This document shows positions 46,396 through 59,330 of a stretch of 64,000 nt of DNA, one piece after another; position 1 is the stretch's first letter; each line of letters starts with the position of its first letter. The stretch is from Chrysomallon squamiferum (lineage: Eukaryota; Mollusca; Gastropoda; Neomphalida; Peltospiridae): assembly GCA_012295275.1 (NCBI GenBank), contig CM022676.1:1439510-1503509 (forward strand). Reading direction: 5' to 3'. The translations under genes were made by a program, and so were the position numbers. The notes below the pieces were generated by a model that saw only the letters and a program-made list of their open reading frames with translations, did not search any database and was not told the origin of the DNA.

Positions 46396-47108
46396 TCAGC
46401 TTTCATTGCTGATATGTTCTTCAAAACCTTCACTTTCTGTAACCAGGGCCCGCTCAAGAATCACACGGCCTTCTTTGTACTTTTGGTTATCCTCAGTTGC
46501 AAACTCATAAATCCAGCCAAGTTTGGCATCACAATTTTTGCAAGAAACGTCCCTCACCATGTGTCTGCCTGTGAGCATGACCCGGTCCTGAACCTCGCTG
46601 TAGTTGAGATTCACAACTTGGTTAAATAAAAATGCTCTTCCAGTAGCACCTTTAAAAAAACAAAAATTATTATATTTAATTGTATTAAACAAAACACAAT
46701 AAATTACAGAAAGAAACACACAGAAAATACAAACAGTGCACAAAGAGAGAGAGAGAGAGAGAAAGAATGAGATAGAAATATATATGTATATAAAAATAAA
46801 AACTATAAGCAGCAAAAATTAATAATTATATACTGTTAACACTAAACGAAACAAAATATGTGTAATAATACTTCTGACACTAAACACTAAAATTTAATGA
46901 TTTTTATTTCTACCAGGAAACTAAAAATCAGTCTTACTAAATAGCAAAATTAGCAGTCATACTGCTGACTCTAGACTGCAAAATTAATTTACTACTGACC
47001 TGTAAACCGGGTGGATATAAGCTGGGCTCGGTTTGTCAGTGGCGTTTCACAACTGGCACATGAGAAGATTCTTGTCCCTCCAAGATGTTTCAGAAAAATC
47101 CGACCCAT
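46396..47108 (-). CDS. YPEL5: Yippee-like protein 5
   Basis: Two minus-strand exons, 47108-47000 and 46649-46396, joined in phase 1 (GT-AG), give 120 aa. The protein opens [17 protein letters not shown] and contains [32 protein letters not shown] and ESEGFEEH. This is almost the vertebrate YPEL5 sequence, which is 121 aa. The zinc-binding pattern is exact for the family: Cys17-X2-Cys20, 52 residues, Cys73-X2-Cys76. In vertebrates YPEL5 binds the CTLH/GID ubiquitin ligase complex and acts in cell-cycle and proteostasis control; that role is family knowledge. The gene is tail-to-tail with CCDC191 and divergent from the sulfotransferase gene. Confidence 0.97.
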
Positions 47109-47496
47109 GTTGCTTTTAAAATTAATTATAAAAAATAGTTATATTATATAATCTTTGAAAAGACCTTTATGTCTATAATAAATCTCTATAAAAAATTATT
47201 AAGATCAATTAATATATCTTTAAAACTAATTTAAATAAAGATAAGCAATGAAACAATTAACACTTAGGTTTTTCGGTCATTTTTTGAAACAAAATGAAAC
47301 CATTTTGGATTTCTTTTTCTTTTTTTGTTATTCATTTCTTTGTTTCACTTACTTAAAAATCTGCTTCTTGTTATTGTTACTTGTGCAAAAAGAAGAGTTT
47401 ACCCTGATGATAAAACTATAATAAATAAATTATAAACTTTACCTTAACAAATTATTTAAAACTATACTAATAATAATAATAATAAAAAATAATAAC

Positions 47497-47531
<35 letters not shown>

Positions 47532-47759
47532 TTAGATGTCATCCTAAATGAAACTAACCCTATCTCTGGGTATGAAAAGATCAGAATCTTTATACTTGAT
47601 TTTTGACTTTGTGATAATATTTTAAATCCATTTGGCATTTGATTGTAGAAATTATAAGCAATCAAACTAACCAGTGATTTATATATCATAATGACGTTAG
47701 ATATTTTTATATATTTATTTTATTACCCTTTTAACAAGCAGTATAGCTGTATATTCCAA

Positions 47760-47807
<48 letters not shown>

Positions 47808-50134
47808 AATAAATGTTTATTCTGGATATCTACATAACATCATTATTTTTTTACACAAATTTCTTAACACAGCAATCATTGAAAAAGAAATATTGTCTTT
47901 AGAATTAAAAAAAGTTGTTAAGAAAATAGCATATTACTTATTAATAGTATAATTATTAACAATGTTACAATGTTGCCTTGTCAAACCATCGAGAATTTGT
48001 AAACAAATATCAAGATATTCGTGCCAATTATGATTATAATACAACTAACTTTTAATACGAAACATAATAATAATATACGAAACAGAACATACACAATACC
48101 GAGATAACTTCTCAATGTAATCGTCAAAAATGCAAAAAAAATTGACACTAGAAATCAGGTACGGCAATGTTTTTGTTAACACGACCTTCCTTGTCAAGGA
48201 AACATAACTCTAATGAGTGAAAGAGGCCCAAAGAAGGAGAACCATTTAATTATCACGCGTTAATTACAAAAATTAGGTTTAATAGCTTCCCTGGTGTAGA
48301 AGAAGATGAAGAAGAAGCAGAAGAAGAAGAAGAAGAAGAAGAAGAAAGGCCGTTATTAAATTATGGTAACGGTAAATACTTATAAATGCATTTGAATTGT
48401 ATTGGAGGACTGCAGAGATACTAGAAGATATTCTCGGTCTTCGTAATGAATTAATTACTAAAACAGTTATTTTATTTTATTTGTAATATTTTTTTAACCA
48501 TTATGAAGAGAAGATAAATCGATGGTAAACTCCCATTAGTTATACTTGCCAATAGTCATACAGTTTAAAACAACAAGAATGAAAAAAAAAAATCCTTTAA
48601 TTATGTTACTTTGCAGGTAAACCAATACATTACGTTTTTTTTTGTTTTTTTTTCCTTGCTATACAACTGGATTACGTGTTTTGACTGATCGAACTATGGA
48701 GGTGTTTAGTTACTGGGAAATCAGACCGGATTCCAGTATTGACTCACTGGTGTGGATTCGGATAATCATTTTAAATAAGCACGTTGAGTAAGAAAATATA
48801 CAGTCAAACCCCTGTAAATCGACACACCTATTTTTATCACTGTTGTTATTATTTGGTCATATAATAAATATACCTCGCTTTAACATTCCCCGCTTTCCGC
48901 ATCAGTTGACGAAATGAACCGCCATTAGCCGATCTTGTCTGTGATCATATAAACCCATCATGCAAACCAAGTTGCATTTACGTGTCTTATTTAATGAATA
49001 ACAATTATGTTTTTTAATGTACTTATTTTCTAAAGCAATCTCGAATTGATCCCATGATATAAATTACTCCAACACAAACATTAAAATTTGTCAGTTTTCG
49101 AGAAACAAATTAATGACAGGAATATAGAAAACATGTAAATGGTTTAACGATTAGTATCCTCCTCCCCTTAAATTCGAAAACCACTGAACGCTTTATTATG
49201 CCAAAGTCCTTTTAGCACCGATGTCGGCATCATCCAGAGGCGTATCTAAATATGACATGCGCAGTTAGAATATCTAAACACTGTATGTAGTACATTATAT
49301 AAGTGGAATTAAAATATGTAAATCTGAATTAAATATGTAAATATTTCGTTCATTTAGAATATATGTCAGTAATACACCTAATTTAGATTATGTACGTAAT
49401 AAACGCAGTTAGAATATGTAAATATGTATGTAATATACGATGAATTAGAGTGTGATACACACTGAATTTGAACGTAAATAAGTACGTACAAATCATACGT
49501 AATTAGAATAACATAACTCACGCTAGATTATAATGTATAAAATTGTTTTATTTGAGTGGTTTTTTTTAATGGTTTTTTTTATTATTATTTTTTTTCCCCC
49601 ATTTTTCCATATTATTTAAAAGATAATAAAATCAATGTTTAACGTTAGCAAATGAGGTACTTTTGATTTTTTTCACAAAGATAAAAGAAAAAGTAGAAAT
49701 TATAATAAATTATTATGTTTGGCGTTTGTAAAATGAGGTATACAGATAAAAACGTTTGAAATGAGCTGACATTGATTTCAGCTCGTCTAAACGTCGCTTG
49801 CTGACAGCGTAGTGGTCAGTATCTTCAGAAATAAAATCATTATTTACGCACTCGTTATTGATAAATGTCAATTCGATGTATATTAATAGATCGCAACAAA
49901 AGCTAAGGTAATAAAAAAATAAAAAATTTGGTTAAGTTTTAACAACAGTGCACGAGATTTTGCTGACGTGGAGGCATGTGTTCGATGAATATTCCACTTC
50001 ACAAATGGTAGATTTAAGCTAAGGTACTTAAAGAAGCAATAAAAGTTTGTTTCTCAAATCGCTGAATAAGGTGCAGGCGAACCTTCGTGATTCGTGGTCT
50101 ATAAAGAAATCAATATCGTATTTTTGTTAAAATC
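47109..50134. other. Divergent spacer between YPEL5 and sulfotransferase genes
   Basis: About 3 kb without coding exons. AAT microsatellites at 47468-47531 and 47757-47814; GAA run at 48298-48345. A TACAGTCAAACCCCTGTAAA motif at 48798-48817 with CCTCGCTTTAACATTCCCCG at 48872-48891 looks like a worn pogo/Tigger-type terminus. The less repetitive stretch 48150-48300, with ATCACGCGTTAATTAC, is a candidate promoter region for YPEL5, but no core element is convincing. Confidence 0.5.
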
Positions 50135-51324
50135 ATGCGTTCTTTAAGTCGGTTATGCACTGAATGTGGCAGTATTTGTAAAACACCTTTATTAATTCGT
50201 CTTATATTTTTATTTGGTTTTCTGCTCATTATGTGGATTAATTTACCTTTGACAAGAAATTATTCAAAAAATTCCTGCCCAGGTAAGTACATCCGAATAG
50301 ACGAATATTGTGAACATAAAAATGTTTCTGTTAATTATGATGATGTGAGTGAGTACCGTGCGCACGCACGATACAACACATTAATTCACTTTCTTACTTG
50401 TTAGTCATTATGATTTTTAAAAATTATTATTTTCGTAAAAAGGTTAAAGATGATTTGTAAAATTGCCGAAAAAAACCCCACATATAAATGCAGAACAGAA
50501 AAAGAAATAATATGTATAATAAATAAATAAAACCCACAAAAGAAATCTCTAAAATAATAATAATAATATCAGGGTGGTAATAGTAGCAGCAGTAATAGCA
50601 GCAGCAGTATTAGCAGTAGTAGTACTAGTAGCAGAAACAGAAACAGAAAAAATAAATGTAGTAAGAAGAAGAAAAAAGTATAATAAATACAATAGCAAGA
50701 AGAAAACTGAAATTATTCACTGAACTTTTAAATTTATAATAATGTTTTTTTTTTTTTGTTTTTTTTTTTCTGGAATAATTCACTAATTTAAATATTAATA
50801 ATCTATTTAATTGGTTAGTTTTATCTCGTTTTTGTTTTTGCAGATGTATTACCTCCACCGGAAGTGATGTTTGTTCTTGTTAAAGGATATATGCGCGGAG
50901 GTTCCACGTTCACAGCAGACATTTTGCAACAGCATGCAGACGCTATTTATTTTCACGAACCAGTTTTTTTGTTACAGTGGAAAGAGTACGTAAAATTAAT
51001 AAGAGGAATAACCAAAATATATATTCAATATTTCCTGTCATTTTCATTTTCAATAGTTTAAATATATTTTCTGCACTTCCAAATATTTCATTTATTTTCT
51101 TTACATATCAATCATCCGATCCTTTGCAAATTCTAAAATTTCTAAATTAATATATTAATATTTCTTCCCCTTTTGAATTCTTCTTGTATTAATGTCAAAC
51201 TTTATTATTAAAAAAGACTTATAATTGGATAATAAAATATTTATTTGCAGGTATTAAAATTTGGTACGTAAAAAATAAACAAATCAGAAAAAATAATTAA
51301 CTTTCGAAGTATTACAGCTGAAAA

Positions 51325-51363
<39 letters not shown>

Positions 51364-51482
51364 CACGGATTGATGATGAATAAAATAATTTGATATCAGC
51401 AAATAAAATTTACTTGGAAACAGATTATATTTAAATTTGCTTTATACTGACATTTAAAGAAATACATGAGTATATATAAGTA

Positions 51483-51574
<92 letters not shown>

Positions 51575-52997
51575 ATACATACACAGTATATGTTTACTGT
51601 TTAACAAAGACACATAAATAAATAATTAGGAAGGTCGCGGGTAATTTATACTAAAGTGTGTGTGAAAATACGGTTCTAACAAGTCTTGTAATAAAGGTAG
51701 TGAGCTGTTACCGCAAGCATTAATCTCAGTTACATCAATATCAGTCATATAAATTATGTTACAAACTGATCGATCTAACCTTTTTACCTTTTTAAAATTA
51801 TTACATATGAAAATAAATACCAAATATTCCATAACAATAATCTTTATTTTCTTCTGGATCAATTTTTTGTATTAGGTTGTGATTAGGTTTAGGGTTAAAG
51901 TAAATTTCTGTCTTGCGTTCGTAGTTGGATTTAGCGATATTTTTAAAACAAAGAATTAGATTTAGGCGGAATATAGGATTACTTTTACGCTTAAGAATCC
52001 TATATCCTTTCGTCATTTCCCTGGATATAAAAACACATATCTGTATATGTTTGTCTATCTGTGTATTTGTGTATCAAACCATAACGTGCTCCATACATAC
52101 GATACACCAAATAAAATGTATAGTAGTACTATATTCATTACTTTCTTATATTACTTATATATATATATATATATATATTTATGTATGTATGTATTCTTGT
52201 TTTCCAGTACGAAGATGAACGGTCAGGAACTGGATGCTATGTTTCGTTGTGACTTCGATTCAGTCAGTCCTGTTATACTGAACTCGTTAGTCAGGGACGG
52301 CAGACTGAGTCGTAAAACACAAAACTACGTACAATGTCGTAAGAAAAACGACGAATCGGACGTCTTTTACCATCTGTGTCAGCCTCTGCTCACCAGCGTC
52401 TGCATCGACTCTCACCTACGATTAATCAAAGAACTTCGACTGAATATAAAAGACATTGAATATCTCCTTAAAAAATACACACACTTTAAGCTTATTCATT
52501 TGGTCAGGGACCCAAGAGCTATAGTATTTTCACGTTTAAATATGAAGGGTAAATCGAGTTATGTGTTCAAACAAAATCTGGTTGAAGAACAAGATCTTTG
52601 TTCGTTTATGGAGAGTGATATTACAGATTCGCTTCTCTTGAAGAAGCTATACCCAGACCAAATTAAAATCATTCAGTTTGAGGAACTGGCTACCAACCCT
52701 ATAGAACAGACACGGGAACTATATAGGTTCCTAAACCAGGAACCCACTGCCGAGGTGTTATCTTATGTTCGAATTATTACCTCTCATCCCATAGAGGAAG
52801 AAGATCCGTATTTAACAAGAAGACACAATTCCTCGGAGGTTGTTAACAGGTGGAGAAACGTAGCTCTCTACGAAAGAGTCAAACGAATAGACGATGTGTG
52901 CAAACATGTCTACCCTAAGCTGGGGTACATAGAACTTGAAAATGAAAACATGATGACAGATCTAAGCATAAAATTATGGAGACCTAGTTGGAACTGA
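50135..52997 (+). CDS. Golgi carbohydrate sulfotransferase (CHST1/3-like)
   Basis: Three exons: 50135-50282, 50844-50985 and 52208-52997, with donors GTAAGT and GTACGT and TTGCAG and TTCCAG acceptors. Phases 1 and 2 agree, giving 359 aa. The N-terminus is a type II membrane anchor (hydrophobic at about residues 19-38, LLIRLIFLFGFLLIMWINLP), typical of Golgi enzymes. Residues about 60-73, VLVKGYMRGGSTFT, form the 5'-phosphosulfate loop, and about 193-207, LIHLVRDPRAIVFSRL, the 3'-phosphate motif; both bind PAPS. The family transfers sulfate to carbon 6 of GlcNAc, Gal or GalNAc in glycans. The acceptor cannot be told from sequence. It starts 3.0 kb from YPEL5, divergently. The exon 2 donor at 50986 rather than 50990 is fixed by phase. 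Confidence 0.9.
51486..51578. repeat. TA microsatellite
   Basis: About 45 TA dinucleotides in sulfotransferase intron 2. A shorter AAT run lies at 51327-51363. Confidence 0.95.
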
Positions 52998-54804
52998 AAA
53001 TATTGATTTCTTTGAAATCAAATAATGGTTTGTTTATAATTCTGTCAGTCTGAACAAATCCAAGTCTGAACAAAAAAATTTAAAAAACAAAAGAACGAAA
53101 AATCAAAAGATAACAATAAATTATTTATGTGATATTTGAAGAAGATTGCATCTTAAGTAAAGGGTATGTAATTATGCCTCTGACGTGGTGGATGAGGTAG
53201 TGGGATTTGTTAAACGATGTTAAATTGTTACGCTTTTGTTCTTTTGCAGTTCGATTGGGGCATTTGGACTAATAAAGCTTACTGCATGATTCCAATTAAT
53301 CATTATCATTATGCAATGATAAGAATGGAAATTTTGGACAAAAAAAATCATGTGATTTCCTGCACTCTTTTGTTAGTAAAAATTAAGTAAACAGAAACAA
53401 TGTTCAAAATGTAAAATGTAAAATACACAACACAACGAATATACAGTCAAACGAACACATTCTTGCAGTCGCCAATGCTTATTTCCGCCATATTAAACCT
53501 TTCTGATTCTGGCGAGTAATATTTTTAAATTAATTTTTAAATTTTCTCTCTTTTTTTTGAGAATTTAAAATGAAATAATTATTCTTTAATAAATTCATAT
53601 TTGGGCACTTGATAAGAGAGCTTCAAAAATAAAAATAGCACTTCTAAAGAATGATTATCTACAAATGTGGCATAATTTTTATGGTGTTTTATTTCATGTC
53701 TCCGGTAGAAGTTTTGGCATGCAAATGAAAATTATTTTTATCTTAGACTTATTATCATCATCATCATCATCATTATTATTATTTCAACAAGGTGCTTGGG
53801 AACACATCAAACTTCATCAAAGTATTAATATATATAATTAACTATATTTTATATTATATTTCAATTAACTTCTTTAATAATGACGAGCTTTATCGAATAG
53901 TTTCTGAAATATCACTGAGATAATACGATCACGTGATATTCTTTCATAACTCACTGCTCCGTAAATTAAATTACTTGATAAACTAACGTTTATCGAGTTA
54001 ACCAATTAAGAAACTATATCTAACAGCGAGCTAGATAGAAAGACAGTGAGACAGACAGATGGACCCCTTATCAAAATATTTTTATTCTATGGCACGTTTC
54101 CATGGGTTATAGATAGATACCGGATTATTTAATTTTAAATAATAAATAATAAAATTACTGTCAAAACTAATTCCAATAATCATACGAAATGCACAAAGAC
54201 AAGTATGCAAGTGTTAGCATATGCAAACAAAACCATAGTACATCGTTACAATTCTTTGTTTTCGGTTTTCTTAAGGTTTCATTAAAAAATAGCAATAAAT
54301 AATAACAGAAAGAGCAACAAAGTAACTGTTTTTCTAGAAATATACATTAAAACACAAGACCAAGAACTGAATTCCACGTTTAAAGATGGCTTTTGAGAGA
54401 GAGTTATTTCTGTTGTAAATAGATAGATAGACAGATGGATGGACCAAAAAAAATAAAAATAAATAAACAATGCATTTAAAAGAAAAATATTTTAAAAAAT
54501 AAATAAATAAATAAAACAAAGTAATAAATAATTAATGAAAATGACTCGTTGATACTAAGAAAAAGAAAAGAAAAAAGGAATAAAAACGTCAACTGGAAAA
54601 AGAATAACACTTTTTAAAAAGTGAGAAAATGAACACTGCATGAAAACAATGCAGCACAGACAGAAGCCTTTTACGTGTGAGAAATCACGTGACCTGTCAC
54701 AGAGCCATGTGCAGCAGGGAGAAAACATCGCCGATGCTCTCTTTCAAATATATATAGTGGCTGTTTATTTAGCTTGTATTTACGTAAGTACGTTTGTATC
54801 TATC

Positions 54805-54836
<32 letters not shown>

Positions 54837-54856
54837 TGTATGTATGTATGTATGTA

Positions 54857-54902
<46 letters not shown>

Positions 54903-56040
54903 CGTATCATGCATAAGAAATGTGTTGTTGTTTTCTGTAAGCAAGCAGAAGGAATAAGGTTTTTACTCCTCTTTTTTTTCGAAACTACTGACGTTATTCA
55001 AAAGATGATTTCAAAGAGCACCGAATTTATTTTAAAGTTGGTTATTCCGATCTTTTATAACTAAGTATTACTTTTCTCGAATACTCATATTCTAATTCGT
55101 CCAGGAAAAAGAAGCTACTTTTGTGTTTGTGCAGGTTTGTATGCACTAAAGGTTTAAGACATTAGAAGTTATAATAAAAGCTATCATGTAAAAAGTCCAA
55201 GATTATGATTTTACCAACTGGTTGTGTTTACTAAAAAAAGAGTTCTTTCTCAGCAAGAAGTACTTTGTTAAACCAGGAATCAGTCACTAAAGCTGTAAAT
55301 GAAATGTCTCAAATTTTCATGCCACAAAATAGCTATATCTACTTTCTCAGTAATAATGTACGTATGTTCTAAATAGAAATACCTACTGTCTCAGTTCTAG
55401 TACTGAACATTCTAAACAGATTTATCTATTTTCTCAGTACTGTTTTAGTTTTAAATGAGTTCTGCGTAGATATAAGTGTGACGCCAATATTAGTTGATTT
55501 ATTTATTATTTATTTATTATTTTTAATTAAATATTGTTTATATTTTGTAGCTGTTATTAATACTTGTATTGCTATTTTTAATTATACTTCTGCTATTGAT
55601 GTTGGTGCTGTTCTTGCTGTTCTAGCTATTGCTGTTGTTGTTACTGTTAATACTAACAACCGTTTTCTTGTTTTATTTTTTCTGTTGTTGATTTTGCATT
55701 GCTGGTATTTTGGTTGTTTTTCGGACATAAATACATCTTTAAGAAAAGCTTAAACATTATTACTTATATTTCATACTTTCTTTTTGAGATCTTTATTTTC
55801 AAATATGACTTTTATTCTTTCAAAACTGATCAACTAACGACCAGACCTGAATCAATCGTCTGGATTCGGCCGATCTCGGAGAAAGAACAGAAATAAGTGG
55901 TTCACTGGAAAAACATGTAATACATGGTTTACGTTTCAGAAAACAAAACGGCTCTAATCTAGTAGAATGTGATTTAAAATCCACACTTTATCAGGCATTT
56001 AAACACGGTTACTCCGGTTACAACACTTAATCTAACAAGA
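52998..56040. other. Intergenic region after the sulfotransferase gene
   Basis: No supported exon. AT-rich with simple repeats: ATC/ATT at 53752-53782, and a tetranucleotide TATG/TG compound run at 54806-54900. A TACAGTCAAACGAACAC motif near 53441 resembles a transposon terminus. The hydrophobic ORF at 55478-55753 is composed of TTx codons only and has no partner exons. Confidence 0.5.
54806..54900. repeat. TATG then TG microsatellite
   Basis: About 14 TATG units run directly into about 15 TG dinucleotides and a short TA tail. Confidence 0.95.
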
Positions 56041-56600
56041 CAAAGTAAAACTGAGAAATATTGAATTTTCCGATATCATTGTCTTTACGATCGACGTTGG
56101 CGATGTCGGTGTTAAACAGATATTACAAACTGGATAAGGTTATTACGGCTTGTTCCCACACTCGCACAGACGTACTAAATTTAAAAAATAATTAATTATA
56201 TAAATATATACATTACAGTTTTCCATTATTTGTTTGTTTGGGTTTTGTTGGGGATGAAAATGTGCTCATTTGTTTGAAAGTAGGTAAAATAAATTACTCA
56301 TTAAGAAAACATTAATTTATGTTAATCGTTCTTTGGAAAGGTGCCTCGTGCCATCAGCTTTTGGCGCATATGCAAACACATAAATAAATAAAAAATAAAA
56401 AATAAAAATAAAAAAACAGAAAAAAGGAAATAAATTAACTAATATGAACGTGTCCTTTATTGTTTTATCTGAACATGTAAAGTATTGTATCAAAATAGGT
56501 AAAGTAAATTACCTACTAAGATCAAACATTTTCTCGCCAAATCGTTATTAAACTGATATTTGTTAACGGTTCCTTTGCGCATGCAAAACATAGACGAAGT
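56040..56600 (+). repeat. Diverged direct repeat, copy 1
   Basis: Matches 58836-59330 in the same order: AATATATACATTAC, ATGTGCTCATTTG, GGTAAAATAAATTACTCATT, GTATTGTATCAAAATAGGT and TTCCTTTGCGC. The phrase AGGTAAAATAAATTAC also occurs twice inside each copy. No coding capacity; family unknown. Confidence 0.75.
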
Positions 56601-56819
56601 GAAAATAATAATAATAATAATAATTTTTAAAACTAATATATAAATTTAAAAAACAAAAAACAAAAAAAACAAACAAAAAAAACCACATGGTGTTATGAGA
56701 TCGATTGAATTAGAATCTGGAGAAGGCGCGAGTTATTTCCCTTGGATTGAATTTTCCGATATTTTATTTACTTCTAAATATTGTTTAAATTTCCAAACAG
56801 AACGACCAATATACGTTGG

Positions 56820-58668
56820 CAGTGGTGTGCAGAGGGGTGGGGGGGCGAAGAGGTGGTGGCCCTGGGCATCCAATTAAAACTTAATAAATTTGGTTGATTT
56901 ATATTTAAATCAAATAAAATGTTTATTTTATGTTTCATCTGTGTTTACATATACAAAAATATTCCTTTCTCATATTTCTCAATACTAGGCCTTATATTTG
57001 ACTCTTTGGAGGGTGTCTTCCCATCTGGTAGAATTCCCAGTTGGTATAATTCCCATTTTGTAGAAAAAGCTGGTTTACCGCAATACCTGATTACCTCTGT
57101 ATATAATGAACTTGGCCTGTGCATACATCTGGTTTCTTTCTAACATTCAGAGGCGGAGCACATTGTTCCTAAATCGATTATGTAACATCAACCGAAAGCA
57201 GAATAAGCATTCACAACTCATTTGTTGTTGATTTGTTACTTTTTCATTATTTCATCATCTTCCTCCTTCTCATTATCATCATCATAATTATCATCATCAA
57301 CATTATTATTATTATTATATTATTACTATTATTATTATTATTATTATTATTTAAGGTGGTCATTTCTAATTCATAAACATTTCCTTTCCGTTACAAAACA
57401 AGCGACCAATAATAAACAATTTTACATCAATTTCATCTACCTATTAAAAAAAATAATAAATAAAGAAAAGAAAAGTAAAAAGCGGCACGATGTGTTTTTA
57501 TTAATGCTTATGGCTTGCTTCTGTAAAAGAAAACGACAAAAATATTATAAATAACTAACATTTTACATACGAGTAATTTACTTATATTCAGTAAATAGAA
57601 TATGTGAACGTTACATCTATCATTAACTGTTCGAATTCAACCATATTCAACTTAAACAGGTTCAAGATATCTGTTACTGACCATATTTACGTTATGCACA
57701 CATACATATTCAGATTGCGCACATATTATACAATATATGTGACATAGTACACTAAAGATATTATGACCTACAAATACTTTGGCTCTGACTGAAAAAGTTT
57801 ATACGAAGGACCAAATCATTGGGAATACTTTTAGATGAATACCTTCTTTTTTAATTATTTACATTCACTATATTCGATACATAGATTATTTCGATATTTG
57901 TCATATTTGCATACTTTATGCGATAAGCGATATCCATACTACAATAATACCTCAGATTAAAGATGTAATTGGTTCCAAATTTCCAATAGTGAAGTGAGGT
58001 ATCGTTAAGCGGCAGTTAAACGGCAGTTTAGATATGAATGATTTAATAGATTGTAGATATTAAGTAAACAGTAAATCATTTACAAATCAATTTATACAAA
58101 TACATTAAGAAATAATTATATGCCGCTCATTGTGGGTTTGGTTTCATTTAAGATAATGTATTTTGTTTTTAAAGTTATTGTCTTCCGTTTCTTTTATCAT
58201 GAGCATTTGCCGGTTTACAGTTATTCGTTTTGAGATATTGGAAGAATAAATCACAAACGAGTTTAAGTCTAAATCGAAGCAGAAAACAAAAGAGAATCAG
58301 AATATCAGATGCACGTATGACGTGTCAACTGATCAACACAGCTGAGAGAAGCTCGTGAATGAACGAAAAATTAAAGAAAACGGACTTACAAATGTATACA
58401 ATGCATGTTTTTATAATTTATTTCGAGCAATTAACTATTAAATTAAATTTCTATTTATATAATTTGTAAAGAAGAAAGATTGTTAAAGCGTGATATCGTT
58501 AAGCTTTCCAAATAATCTGGAGCAGTTAATTATAATGAATGAGGTAAAACCAAGCATGTCAATAAGACCACTGAACCACATTTAGCTTTTCTACGAAATG
58601 GGATTCTACCATATGGGACTAAGCCCTTTGGAGCATACAATCAAAGCTTTGGCCTCTGCACACCACTG
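56820..58668. mobile_element. Terminal-inverted-repeat element, probably non-autonomous hAT
   Basis: The left end CAGTGGTGTGCAGAGG is the exact reverse complement of the right end CCTCTGCACACCACTG. Inverted similarity continues inward (CATCTGGTAGAATTCCCA against CATATGGTAGAATCCCA, and TTTTGTAGAAAAAGCT against TTTCGTAGAAAAGCT). Flanking octamers are TACGTTGG and TAAGCTGG, six of eight matching, compatible with an old 8-bp duplication. The interior has no transposase. At 57948-58030 it holds a phrase, AATACCTCAGATTAAAGATG, that looks like a worn Tigger terminus. Confidence 0.6.
57298..57354. repeat. ATT microsatellite
   Basis: Imperfect ATT/ATC triplets inside the inverted-repeat element. Confidence 0.85.
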
Positions 58669-58835
58669 TAAGCTGGGCACTGACATGTGCTCTTGGCATT
58701 GCAGAAAACATACTAAAGTTTGACGTTATCGTAATATTCATTGGCAGATGACCTCTGTAAATATCGAAACGTGATTTCAAAAGTGGTATATCTCATAAGT
58801 ATTTTTCATCAAAGCTTGTATTAACTGTTTTCAGT

Positions 58836-59330
58836 TTTCTGATATGATCTACGATGGCGCAGTCGTCGGTAATGAAACAGTTATGAAACGGATTAGGTTG
58901 TTTCATGGGTTGGATCCCACATCCGCATATGGCACAGATATGAATGAATGAAGTAAAAAAATTCATTAATTATAAATATATACATTACTGTTTTTCGTTT
59001 TATTATTCTGTTTTTTAAAGATGTGCTCATTTGAAAGTGGGTAAAATAAATTGCTCATTAAGAACAAATTAATTTATGTAATCTTTTTTTTGGAAAGGGG
59101 ATTAGGTTCTCTGGGCTAGATCGCGCATGCGTATGTGCGCAGATACAGATTGAACAGGAAATAAATTAATATGAACATGTACCTGATTGTTTTATTTGAG
59201 TATGTAAACTATTGTATCAAAATAGGTAAAATAAATTACGAACTAAGGACAAATTTGTATCTTCTGTTCGATACTGTTCTGGTATTTGGTAAAGGATCAA
59301 ATGCTCGAGATTCCTTTGCGCTTTCTGTAA
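58836..59330 (+). repeat. Diverged direct repeat, copy 2
   Basis: Partner of 56040-56600, lying just beyond the right end of the inverted-repeat element. The two copies therefore bracket that element. Confidence 0.75.

Noticed and set aside
46414-46629. Plus-strand ORF over YPEL5
   Set aside because: Antisense shadow of the highly conserved YPEL5 exon 2.
50864-51061. Reading through the sulfotransferase exon 2 donor to a stop at 51061
   Set aside because: The donor GTACGT at 50986 gives correct phase to exon 3. The read-through tail is AT-rich and lacks the second PAPS motif.
52047-52207. Upstream extension of the sulfotransferase ORF to a Met at 52047
   Set aside because: This part is intron with a TA run; the acceptor TTCCAG at 52207 and phase 2 match the upstream exon with the PAPS-binding loop.
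55478-55753. Hydrophobic 91-codon ORF
   Set aside because: Made of TTx and GTx codons from a low-complexity stretch; no splice sites or homologous partner.
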